40,343 nt of DNA. Source: Ectocarpus siliculosus. Its lineage: Eukaryota > Sar > Phaeophyceae > Ectocarpales > Ectocarpaceae. Within the stretch, counting starts at the first letter, position 1, and each line of letters opens with the position of its first letter. Position numbers and translations under genes: made by a program. Below are positions 18,701-30,300 of this stretch, in pieces. The stretch covers positions 663,125-703,467 of the forward strand of contig FN649734.1 in the NCBI GenBank assembly GCA_000310025.1. The letters are read 5' to 3'. The notes beneath the pieces are model-generated. The model was given only the letters and a program-made list of their open reading frames with translations, was not told the DNA's origin and ran no database searches.

Positions 18701-21700
18701 GTCGAGTCACGGAGACCGCCAATGTTCCGCCGTCCATGACAGAGCATCGGCACGAGAGCGCTCGGCATACCAGAATTGCGGGCAAAGTGTTTCATTTTTT
18801 CCTAGCCGCGTGGTCTGGCGTTGATGCCGGTATTGGTGGCAGCAGCCATCGGGATGGCTCGTTGGGTTACAGCGTCCGGCTGGTCGACACAAGAAATGGC
18901 GTCGTTCTTGCTTGGACCTGATTGTACGTGAGGCCACGCCCTTGGGGGTGGGACGTGTCGGGAATGTTCACGCGACGACGTGGCGCCGGCTTTTTTTTTC
19001 TGACAAAGCTGTCTGACGAATCGGAATACGTATTTCGTAGCGTGATTGGTGTCGCTTTTGGCGGATGGACGAGCGCCACCGGTAGATGATGTATTAGTTA
19101 AAATCCCCGGGGGGTCAAGCGGGTTTAGGTTGTGTTCTGTTCTCTCTTGTTAGTATCGTTCCGCGTAGAAAAACAGCGGGATGGCAGATGAGGAGTGTCT
19201 CGAAAAATCCTTCACTACAGAGGGCGTGTGTGGTTGACTTGATTCGGTGTACCTTGAAGCACGGGTGATGTGCTGCTGTACTTAAGCGACGCCGTAGGTT
19301 GGATCCGTGTTGCAAGCTTTTCGGGGGGAAAGTCCATGCGCCATCTGCCCGGGCTGCTCGGGCGCGCGGAAATCGACCTAGAATGCGTAGGTCATTGTGT
19401 TTTTTTGTTCTTGGTCGACCGCGCCACATTATACCCGACTTGACATCGAAACGGTGGCAGGCTTGCGTGCGAATGTGTGTGTGCCTTTCTTATTAGCATC
19501 GACCGCACGAACCGGTTGACAGTGGGTGTCTGTGTGCCTTTGTGTCTTGTGTGTCTGTTTCACAAGCACCGACCGCGCTTGCCGATCGACCAGTGACAAC
19601 GCGTCAGTCTTGAAGTGGGGTACTTGTTTTGTGTGTGTTGTATACAGATCGTGTATGCATACGAGCTAGTCGTATCAGTAGCACTCCACCATACGTGGTG
19701 TGTGCGCGCGATCGGAGTGCGATCGCGTTTGCACTCGAATAGACATGCACGCCGAGATCCGACGCTCTTTGGAGGTATCGGACCTAGATGGGGGCATTCG
19801 GAAGATGACAACATTTTTTGTGCGTAAACGCCGTGAATATTGCAGGGCCATAGGGAACGAGGCTGCATTGCTAGGACGTGCAATAGAATGCAGCATTCTG
19901 ACAGGATGGTTTGCGAAAATTGAGGACACGAGGTAGTGCGACGTTGGAGGGGCAAGCAAGTCGTGTCGGGGTATTTCCGGGAGGGCTTTTGGCAATAGAG
20001 AAACAAGTAAATTGGCAGCATGCTGCGTCTCGTTGCGCGGTTGCACCTGCTCAGTAGGCGATGACTCCCGTTGCAGAGAATTGCGCACTTTTGCGCGATA
20101 ACTAAAACGTATTGAGCCGAAGGCAGCCCGCCTCTTCTGTCGTTTCGCCGTTTATCGAAAGTTGAAATATGAGGGAAGATCCCTAGCATAGGCAGACGGG
20201 GGATTCACCCGTGTAGGAGCGCAGCAGGCTATTGGCAAGCCGTTCGATTTGTTGCACGACCCGAAGGCCTTTATTCAATATTTACAAATTAGGTACGTGT
20301 CGCTGTCGAAGGGAGTCGTAATGTGCGGGGGTCGCGCGCGGTTTTTCCATCGACGATAATATTTGCCTGTCGCCCTCTGCCTTTTGTATTTTCCCATCTA
20401 TCATTGGGATGGTGTCAGTTGCGTTGCGTTGGACGGGGCGGTTAGCGAGCCCATGGTGTAAGCGCAGCCGAGGCCCAGAAAAAACAACAACGTTATGTCA
20501 CGGATGGACCATTCACTCACTGTCGTGAGTTTGCGCCTGACCCTCCATTTTCACTGGGTAATGTTGTGAGGGAATCCAACGGGAGAGACGAAAGTATCTT
20601 CTAATGATGCTGTGCTTGATGCTGGGTCACTGCACAAGCGCAACGATAAGGGCGAACGCCACGTGTAGGGCCGGCCAAATCGCGTGACACGAATTCCGTG
20701 CAGTAATCACGGTCTGTCTCATGCGCTCAATAGTGAAGCGTGCCCGGTAAGCCGCCGGCCAAATCTCTTGGCACTATGCGTCCTTTGAACAGCGACCACC
20801 ACAAATAAGGACGTATAGCCAAAACAGACTTTATAAGTTTAGCTTCGAAGTTTTGCGTGCCAGTCATCAGCCCAATATCTCAGATATACAGCCCAAGATC
20901 GTGCAAGCTGTAAAGGGCCCGTGAACGTCAAGTATGCATAGGCGTTCGTATGCCGCTTCTCGGGAAAAAAAATAAATAAGCGACGTGACGTTCCTTTCCG
21001 ATCGCAGAGAGTTAATAACAACCCAGATGTCGTTGTCGTCCTGATGCCTGGTATTGATAAAAAATTGTCAAATATCTCCTGGGGAGAATTACTACTGTAA
21101 TTCTAATAACCTGATCATCTCAACATATCCTTATGCTAAACCAAATACATACTGGAGTGTTTCGGCGAAGACACGGAATCTGGTGTACCACTGACACCCG
21201 TTCATACCACTACCTGGCGAAAAAAGCACGGAGGATCTCTTTCTGAGACCAGTGTGCGTCTGCGAACATGAACGAGCGCAGGTGTTCGCCCAGACGCAGT
21301 CATAACAATACAAAGGAACACGCCTCTAACACAAGGGGAAACAGCGGCGCTGATGGATTTGGCCCTGAGCGTGCGTGTGTCACTCATGCCGTCTCTCGCG
21401 CACGCATGCCAAGGAACCGCCGTGTGTCACAACTACAACAGCCACCAATTGTTGTACGAGGGGTTGCATTTATCAACCAACCGAAGAAATATGCACGGTA
21501 GAGTGCTGAAAGCTTTTGGCAAAATGGGGGAATCAGCACCACTCGGGGCATCATCCCCTCTCGCCCATTGTCGTCCATCTACATCACCTAAGGTTAAATG
21601 TAGACAACGTTCACTTCGCGAAACGACGGGATGTTCAGGCCCCGTCACAAGGCGGCCCCACTGCAGCGTAACGTTCAGAATGTATACACGACCACAAGAT

Positions 21701-22590
21701 AGAATACCTATACGCATAGCACAGGCAATGCAAAATCTAAACACGACAAGACAACGCAAAAAATGCTGTATGCTTGGCACGGAGGGACGCAAAAAGTGCG
21801 ACAGATGCAAAACAGTCGAAAAAACAACCCAAGGCTTAGGCCGGGAAGCCTACTCTCTTCTCCAAAAGCCCGATGGTGGTAGAATTGACCACTGCCTCTG
21901 ACAGCCTCAGGGTATCATCGCATCGGTTCTGCGATCGGAGGGGACTCTTTCTCCCCCATCCCATGGCCATCAGGAGGGCAAGTTTCGTCTTCATTCTCCC
22001 CGTGCGGTAGACAATCCACCAAGGAGGCGATGCGCCCCCCTCCCCGCCAGAAGGAAGGGGACGTAACCCCCCGTACAAGTCCAAAACGGTGGCGATGTCC
22101 GCAGCGCCATTTCCAACCCTTCTTCCCAATAGGATAATCTTCGTTCACGCCAGCAACTCTCAAGGGAAAACAAACCTATAACCCCCCCTTTCCCCAAACG
22201 GAGTCAATCAAAAGGTGGTGGCTGCGTCTTACAAATCCCAGACGCATGCTTCCCCCCCCAGGCGTCTCCTAGTCCACTGGTGGTCTCTCGTTGTATTTAC
22301 CGTCCTGTACCGACTGGGACGGTCGCACGAAAGGCATCGGTCGTGGAAGAACCCGCGGAACGGAAGGGGTCGCAACGGAACGAAAACCTGGTGGCGTGAG
22401 ATGGACAAAACTACCAACTGTGCCAAGCCCATGCCAGCGGTGGGGAGAGGAGTGACGGTGGTAATGTTCATGTCTGCCATGGGTACGATCTTAATGTCTC
22501 CAAGTCATCCATCACCGGCCAACCTTCACGTACCCTGACCACATCACCGACAACAACAACAACAACAACGGCAACTACAGCAATACGTAC
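18701..22590. other. No gene recognised; space between two convergent genes
   Basis: The propeller gene ends at 18038 and the exchanger gene runs toward here from the right. Open frames at 19560-20189 (-) and 21353-21901 (+) have no recognisable domain. The exchanger's terminal exon(s) and 3' UTR should be on the minus strand left of 22591. A frame at 21836-22129 (-) is a weak candidate. A (CAA)n run lies at 22549-22569. Confidence 0.5.
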
Positions 22591-24303
22591 CTCGGCCTCC
22601 TTCTCGTCGCCCTCCCAGGTGGAGGCGCTAGAGCTGCGTCGCACGCGCGCGCTTATGATGTTGCTGGCCGATCCCAGCCTTCCTCTTAAGGTCGCCAGCC
22701 CTCCCGTGCCAGTACCGCCGCTTTTACCACCTAGCAGGATTACCACATACGCGTCCGGGCGGGAGGGTGTTGTCAAGGCGCCTTGGCTAAGGTGACGCGT
22801 TGATCTCTGGGCTACAACCTCACGAGCCCAATCGCAATTTTGCACAGGCTTTGGCCTTGACGTAGGGGGTGAGGTAGAAGGAATCGGAGAAACTGATTCG
22901 CCCTGGACATGGTGGAAAAAACAGAGTTTGAGGTATGGCAAAAGGCCCGAAAAAGCCAAGACCTCGATGGTGCAAGCGCGCTCCTGCTGGTCGGCGATGC
23001 GTCACCCCTCGTACTCGCCACACACACACCTATGATAGTCATTGCCACACACCCGTTATCAGCCGTCCAAGTCGAACCCAGGTTTCTTGCGTAAGAATGC
23101 GTTATGGTGAAGTCACGTTTTCAAGGGGGTACAACCGACGGCGATGGTCAAAGCACTCACCGTGGTTGATAATTGATAACCTTCTAATTCTGAAAAAGCT
23201 CGTACTCTCTTCAAGGCTAATGCTCCCGCAGACTCTTGGCCATGTATATCTCTCTTGCTGCGGTTTTCTAGTCGGTGATCCTATCGTAGATAGTAGTCAG
23301 CGTAGGCACATGGGTGTTTGTGCTGTTGCCGAAGTGTATGTGTCACTCTGTTGCTGCTACAAGCACGTGTGGGCCATTGACACGAGCGGTCGTCCTGTTG
23401 CTGAAACTGTACGTGTCACCCGGCGACTGCTAAAGGTACGTGTTGGCTGGCCTTTGTGGGTGTCCGCTCACCCCCTTCTTGGTCCGGTCTCGCCGAGTTG
23501 GACACCGTGCTCGACGCGCGCTCGCGTTCCTCCATGATGGCCCCTAGCTGGGCCTTCGCCACCGGGTGCCCGTGTTCGTCCACCTGCAGCGACACGTGTT
23601 TGGTTTTCGTCAAGCGAAGGGATAATCATTTGTAACGAGGCCTAATCATGGTCGTCTACCGATCGCAAAAAAAAAAAATTCGAGACATGGTCTGACTCTC
23701 AACCAAGATAACCATGTCGTCTACCGATCGCAAAACAATATTTTCGAGACATGGCCTGACTCTCAACCAAGACACGCCCAACTGTTTGGGTGCGCTTCGA
23801 TTGATTTGCTATGGGCTCAGTGGACCGCGTCGCTGATTCCATCCGTCATTCTTCAATGGCGGGAGGAAAAGGGCCGGTCACTAGGCGATCGTGCAGCTTT
23901 CGCCAGGCACGAGCCTTCTCGGAATACACAAAATATTCACCACGTACCATAGGATATTGAACGGTGTTCCATCAATATCATTTATCGCCATCAAGTAATG
24001 CCCATCCCCGGATTGCGAAGCGGGCCCCTAACCAAAGCCTGGCTTCTCGTTATTGCTCCTAAGACCAAACTCTCCGCGCCGACAACAAGCCCCTTCTCTT
24101 CGCCCACCTCGACCATCTTCATGCCGCCCCACACGCGCTTCATCACGAAAGACTTTCGCGGGGCTATCCCCGCCTCTGCGTCTTCGACCACCGCGGAGCC
24201 CCCTTCCACGGAACCCCCGTCACCCCCGTGCTCTGGCGTAGACGTCGAGCGGGCCCCGTCATCCTCGTAGAAAGCCGTTTCGCTTGCCCGCCTGGCCATC
24301 TCG
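22591..24303 (-). CDS. Exchanger exons 18-20: basic and low-complexity C-terminal region
   Basis: Exon 18 is 24303-24108 (EMARRASETAFYEDDGARS, Gly-rich middle, KSFVMKRVWGGMKMVE), exon 19 is 23583-23472 (VDEHGHPVAKAQLGAIMEER) and exon 20 is 22730-22591 (Gly-rich start, LRGRLGSASNIISARVRRSS, ends GDEKEAE). Phases 2/0, 0/1, 1/0. Exon 18 could also run on to a TGA at 23991-23993 if its donor GAG|GTGGGC were not used, giving a shorter protein ending GMGIT. Ser/Arg clusters (RRSSSAS) look like kinase sites; this is inference. Confidence 0.68.
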
Positions 24304-27300
24304 CTGCGGGAGATGGGGCACCGCAACATCACGAAAAACATCCAAAAAGGAAGGGGTGGGTCGTCGTTGTAACGACAGGCGAGAGCATCCCGAAGATCAC
24401 GGAACCAAGAACCAAGAGGGATCTTTAGGGGGTGTGGGGGGGGGGGAAACCGTCGCTGCCCAAAAGTCGCACAACGTATCGCTCGAACAGCATATCATTA
24501 ATAAAACACGACAGGTGGTGCAAAATGCGACTGGTATGCTGAACTATTCCCTCGGCTGATAGGTCGTCGGATCCATGGTTGCAAAAACTACAACAAACAG
24601 TGAGCGTGCTGGCACCTGTGTTTGCGGGTGAGCGCCTGTCGTGCGTTGAGGTCTGTCCTTGCCCCGACCCCCAGGGCGTCCTGCTTGATCTGGTCCATCT
24701 CATCATTCCCGACGTGCCTAGCTCCGGGGAGGCGGTGCTCGTTCAGATCCTGGCGAGGAAGGGCCGTCCAGGGGATGTGTGCAGCATCATTTAGAGGTTG
24801 AAGTCAATAATAAACAAAACTGTTGCTCGCCGCAGTGTGACAAGGGAGACAAGACAGAGCACGTGGTACCGCAGTGGCCCGAACGCCCGAAACGAAGATT
24901 CTCAGTCGCTAAAACCTCTATGCTGAAACGCTTACGGTCGAGGGTTTCGAAGTGACATCGAACGGCGTGGGCGCACAAGATCCCACACGACAGAGTGGAA
25001 ACTCATAACGACACAAGTGCTTCAACTGCGGAGGACCGTATTCAGAAAAATTACTATATCGCGGCCTCTGAGCAAAAAACACAATACAGTGGGAGGCCCG
25101 GCCTAGCGACCCCTAGTGTCACGACGAAATGTTGCCGCTACTCAGGGAAGGCCGCTAAACCGACCTATCAATTATTAGCAGTTATTCTACCGGGGTGCGG
25201 CGGTGCCACGTGATTTTGTGGTCGAGAAACACGGCATGTCCCTAAACAGGGAGTCGCTAAAACGAGACCCCCGCTGTACACGCGTTTTGTGTGAGGGGCA
25301 AAGTTTCTGTCGTATAAAACGACGGGCAGGGGGGGGGGGGGGACGCGCCTGGATAGTGTCCTGTCTGTGTGCAGTCTTCTCCCTCCGAGTCCTCCTCGCG
25401 GAGGTGTACTTCCTGCAACAACGGCGAGCGAGAGGCCAAAGACGTGCACCAGGATATGAGGGGGCAGGGGCAGGGCGCAGCGACACCAGTTGAAGCACAG
25501 TCCCGACCTTGAATTGGGATCCGGTGCTTTCAAGGACCGACACTATTCCCAAATATTTCAATGCAACACTGTAGGGTCATCACGAACTTATCCTTATATC
25601 CATGGATATAGAGAATATCATTTTATAAAACTACAAGAAACAACAACAGTGCACCAAGTTGTCGCCACGAACACTATTATCGTGCGTGTGTGAACCACTC
25701 ACGGCTGCCTCCCAATCTTGATATCATATACCATAGTCTAGTCACGGGCCGAGAGGGACATGCTCGGTTCGAAAAAAAAAAACGCCGTCCTAGTGCATGA
25801 ACCCCTCCGCGTCTGCACATAGATCAGAAACGGCCGGGCCGCTACGCGTGCAAGAGAAACGAACGCACTTGGACTTCTCCACCACGCTGACGGGGATGAG
25901 GAACATCTTGGTGTCCTTGCTGAACACCAGGCGGCCACAGACGTCCGTGAGCAGGCACGGGGCCATGTGCATCTCCACCGCAGGGTGTGAGTCGGTAGGG
26001 GGCCGCGGCAGCAGCTGTCCCTTCACCAGAAGAACCAGCCGTTTCGGCTCGACGTCTACCACCTGTTTTTTTTTTAGTTGTTTTTCGTAGGGATGGAAGA
26101 TTTCGCCGTATGAGGAATGGAACAATTTCGTAATAAACGAGCCAACAAACAGAGGACAATTGTGGTTCCGTGGTTTCACAAAGAACATGAAAGGCCCAAA
26201 ACAATCAAAACGGCATTGCAGGGATACTTGTGTCGGTGGTAGACGTGTCGACTGAAGCGTTTGAGGGTCTGATCGGAGCCGAAGTGTGAGAGGGTTCGTT
26301 CAACCATTGCACCTGCTGCCAACCGGAACCATTTTGCCAAGCCCATGTTCCATCCCGTACAATTGCCTCCTCTTCCGTCAAATACGACGCCAAGGAGGCA
26401 GAGCTACATTTACGCGGTCACGGGCAGTTACCCAACGCACGCACAAACCAAACGGGGACGTGGCAATTCTGACACAACCAAAAAACAAAATACTCCAAAC
26501 AACGAAGAGTGTTCTACCTTGAGTGTCTGGTTGGAGCTGGAGTGGGGTGTGAGCAGGGTGGCCGCCTCCGCAAGCGACTCGTCGGTCATCCTGTCCATGT
26601 CCATGTTGTACAGTCCCATGTTGCTCAGGGTCTTGGCGATGCCTCCGCGTTCATTCTCCTTTAGCTGCGACGAGACAGAAGACGAAGCGAAACTCAGGGG
26701 CTTATTGTTACAAGCAAGCATGCTAGCTGTGGGTTTTCTGCACGAATCTGGCACGCGTTGCGCGCAAATAACTGGAAAAAATGGAGGAAATGTTGGTGGG
26801 GTGAACGTTGAACGCTCCAGCGTTCGAGGTCCTCCTGTGTGACCCAGGTCGGTGCGTCAAAACATGCACCCAAACGTGTTGACTGTTACCCAGACCAGAT
26901 GGGATAATCACCCAAAACACACGCAATCTACTGTACCCGCTTCTACTGCGACACCAACCATCACGGGCGTTAGCATGTAGGTCTGGCAACTGCTGTTGAT
27001 GGTGTTGTGGGGTGCTTCGAAGCACAATCACGGGACGTCGAGCGATCTAAAAGTCGAGACTGCTGTTGGGATCAAGAAATCGTTTATTTGGCCGCCGGGT
27101 GGCTTCCCGCTTGTTTCGTTGACGACCGAGGTAGTCGAGGGTGACCTGGAACACAGTAGAGATGGATGTTTGCCAGACATGTCACCCGCGTAAGGCCCAC
27201 GTGCGAGCAGATCATTCCTGAGAATAGGCACCCTGTAGTGTGCAGCCGTCGACGGAGGGTTGGGGTCTGGTCGGTCGAAACGCCAATATTGATTAATCTA

Positions 27301-30300
27301 CCGGTGAAAGTAGGAGAGGAAGTACTTGTTGTCCCGAGGGCATAAGCTAAGTGTCATGCAACACTGTTGCTACTTTTGGCCGTGTACACCCCACTCGATG
27401 TGTGTTTTCCATCTGAAGCACCCTGAATATGTCGGTTTTCACCAGATGGCTTCCACTCACGGCGTTGGGTTACCATGCTCATTGTGGCCATATCCTTCAT
27501 TGTCGGAAGTCGATGTCCCCCCCAAGCCCCCCGTCTACTGTAGTGTCGTTTGGTTTTCATGGAAGCCGGCCTGCGCCCGCACACACCAGTTTCTGCCCGG
27601 TTGGGTTGAGAGTACGTCATGACGCGAACTTGATGATAGCCATCCACTCACACCCGCCACCAGTTTGCGCTTTTACGAAACCGCCTCTGTGCGCAACATG
27701 ACCTTTTCCATAAAAGCGTCGATTTAGGGTGTTGGATAGCTCACGAATCACATCGTCGACGTTGGCAGTGAAGATCCCAACAACGAATGATGTTTCACCA
27801 CACGACCCTCATCCTCCCACTCCACGTTCCAACTCATGACGTGACTCTGCCGAAGTGCATCGGCACAGTTATGAAACGTTCACGTCAAGAACCACCTCCC
27901 ACACCCGCCCCTGACTGGAATGCTGTTCGGTTTCTACCATTTCTACATGCCTTGACTGAGGACGAAACTCGAACCATTTACTCACCGCAATCCGCAATCC
28001 TAAAACATAGCGGTTCTTCACAGGTGGAGGTTGACCCCCCTTCCCCAAAATGTCGGATGCCCTCGCCCCCTTGTGGAGACCTTGACAAGGTCGAACACCT
28101 TGGAGAAGACAACCAAGGCCCCAAAAATACCTCGATTTCTCCCCTTTGGAGGCCTTGGTTGTTTCNNNNNNNNNNNNNNNNNNNNNNNNNNNNNNNNNNN
28201 NNNNNNNNNNNNNNNNNNNNNNNNNNNNNNNNNNNNNNNNNNNNNNNNNNNNNNNNNNNNNNNNNTTGTTTCTCCAAGGTGTTCGACCTTGTCAAGGTCT
28301 CCACAAGGGGGCGAGGGCATCCGACATTTTGGGGAAGGGGGGTGGGTGTCCGCCTGTCTCTGTGAAGACTTCAACACATTCCCTTCGACGGGTGTGGTTA
28401 TATCTCGGACGGGGAAGTCTTGGTGTGTTTTAATATGCTTCAAAAAAAAAAGTGTCACAAAATAAAAAATCGAAAAAAGGCGGCATACACGCTACTTGTT
28501 TGTACCAGCGTCTGTCGTCATTTCATTCAGACGAATCCGGTAGCCGCGATCTCGAAAGAGGCAATTCGTTGAAGGGCCCAGACAAAGTGTGCTTCTACGT
28601 TACGTACCGGGTGAATGTGGATCCCGTCGAAAGAGCCACTTGGTTCAACGCTTCGCAAGGCAAGCGTCTCTACGTTACCAACCTGGTGAATGTGCAAACG
28701 CCGTGTTACCAACCTGATGAATGTGCAAACGCCGTGTTACCAACCTGATGAATGTGCAAACGCCGTGTTACCAACCTGGTGAATGTGCAAACGCCGCGTT
28801 ACCAACCTGATGAATGTGCAAACGCCGTGTTACCTACCTGGTGAATGTGCAAACGCCGTGTTACCTACCTGGTGAATGTGGATCCGGCCGTCGTCGTCGG
28901 TCGAGTCCTGGAACGCGGAGTTGAACACCTCCGGCGCTGCTCCCTCGGCCGCACTGTTCAGCTCGCTGAGGCTGCTGCTAGGTCAAACACCGATTATTGT
29001 CGGGACGGAGGACGGACACCGCGGCATGTGTCAAGAGAACAGTCGATTGGCATATACATGCGGCAAATATACATGTGAAAAAATCTCGGGTAGGCTTATG
29101 CATCCACCCTCGGACCCACGGACGCGGTATTTGGCTCATTCTCCCTTGGCAATGCACACACGCAAGAAAAAGAATCCACAGCACCAAAAAATTACAAGCC
29201 TTTCACATTCTCGACACAGCCGCAGAAGAGGTCACTTCGCTCGCGTCATCTCAACAGTCAACCTTTCCAGCTTTGCCCTCGCACAGACACTGACCAGCTC
29301 CAACCGAATTCTAAATAGTACCTGTTGGAGTGCGACAGGCCCGCGCGAGAGGCCGCCTTCGCACGCAGCGCTTCCACCTTCGGGGGGCGAAACCGGTAAA
29401 ACAAGATGGGGAAACAAACGCCGTCAGTAAGCAACTGGAATTGACATGTTTCGGGGGGGGGGGGGAGGGCGCAGACGTGATGGCCGAGCAGGGTATAGGG
29501 GAAGACGACCTTCTCGTCGTCGCTAGTGGTATGAACCCCCCAACCCCGTTCCACCACAATGCCCACCGCAATGCCTACCGAAGTCAGTTACCAAAACACA
29601 CGTTCCTCCTACAGCAAGTCCTACACCGAGCAGCACATCTACCCATCACCGTCTACCGTGCTCCCACACAGCAAGTTCTACACCGAGCAGCACATCTATC
29701 TCATCACCCCGTGCCGTGCTTTTCCTGGTTGTGGGGACCGGACGCAACTTGTCCGCCATGGCGCCCTACACCCCGCCGAGACGCCCAAACCCGAAGAAAA
29801 GAGCGGCCAACGCTCTCTCTCTGTCCTACCCGACGTGGACACAGGCCAAGAACGCCCCGTCCACGTGCGCACATACCGCCCTAACTCTACCCCTAGGCCT
29901 GACCCTAAAATACCTTGTACTCGTTTTGTGTGGTGACCACTCCCACGCCCTCCTGCATCACGTCCACGAACTCCGCGTTCTGGACCATCTTCTGCAGCTC
30001 CTGCAGCCGGAGGCAGTGGAACCCGTAGAACTTTCTGAGGACCGAGACGCCGACCGTTCTCCAGAGGGAACGGTTCAGGTCCTCGTTCGCGAGAGCCTCG
30101 AACAGGAAGGATCTGCGAATTCAAACAAAACAATAATCCGGGGGGGGAGAGGGGGGGGGGGGGTCATTCATGAAAACGCATGCCGTAGTCGTCAGTCCAT
30201 TGACTTCGCACCTTCCATGCCAGGATGGAGCGATATGGTGCGTTTTCGCCGGCCGAGGCTACGCGCGGAGGGAGGGAGGGGCGGCGAAAGGCTTGTGTGC

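Noticed and set aside
19560-20189. 209-codon minus-strand open frame
   Set aside because: Composition is rich in Cys, Arg, Ser and His with no domain or splice framing; likely chance.
21353-21901. 182-codon plus-strand open frame
   Set aside because: No recognisable family; overlaps the expected 3' region of the exchanger on the other strand.
21836-22129. Possible terminal exon of the exchanger (GAADIATVLDLYGGLR)
   Set aside because: No acceptor gives the needed phase 0 in this frame.
28674-28880. Regular 31-bp repeats as a CRISPR array
   Set aside because: Units are contiguous without spacers, in eukaryotic intron DNA, and coincide with a splice donor.
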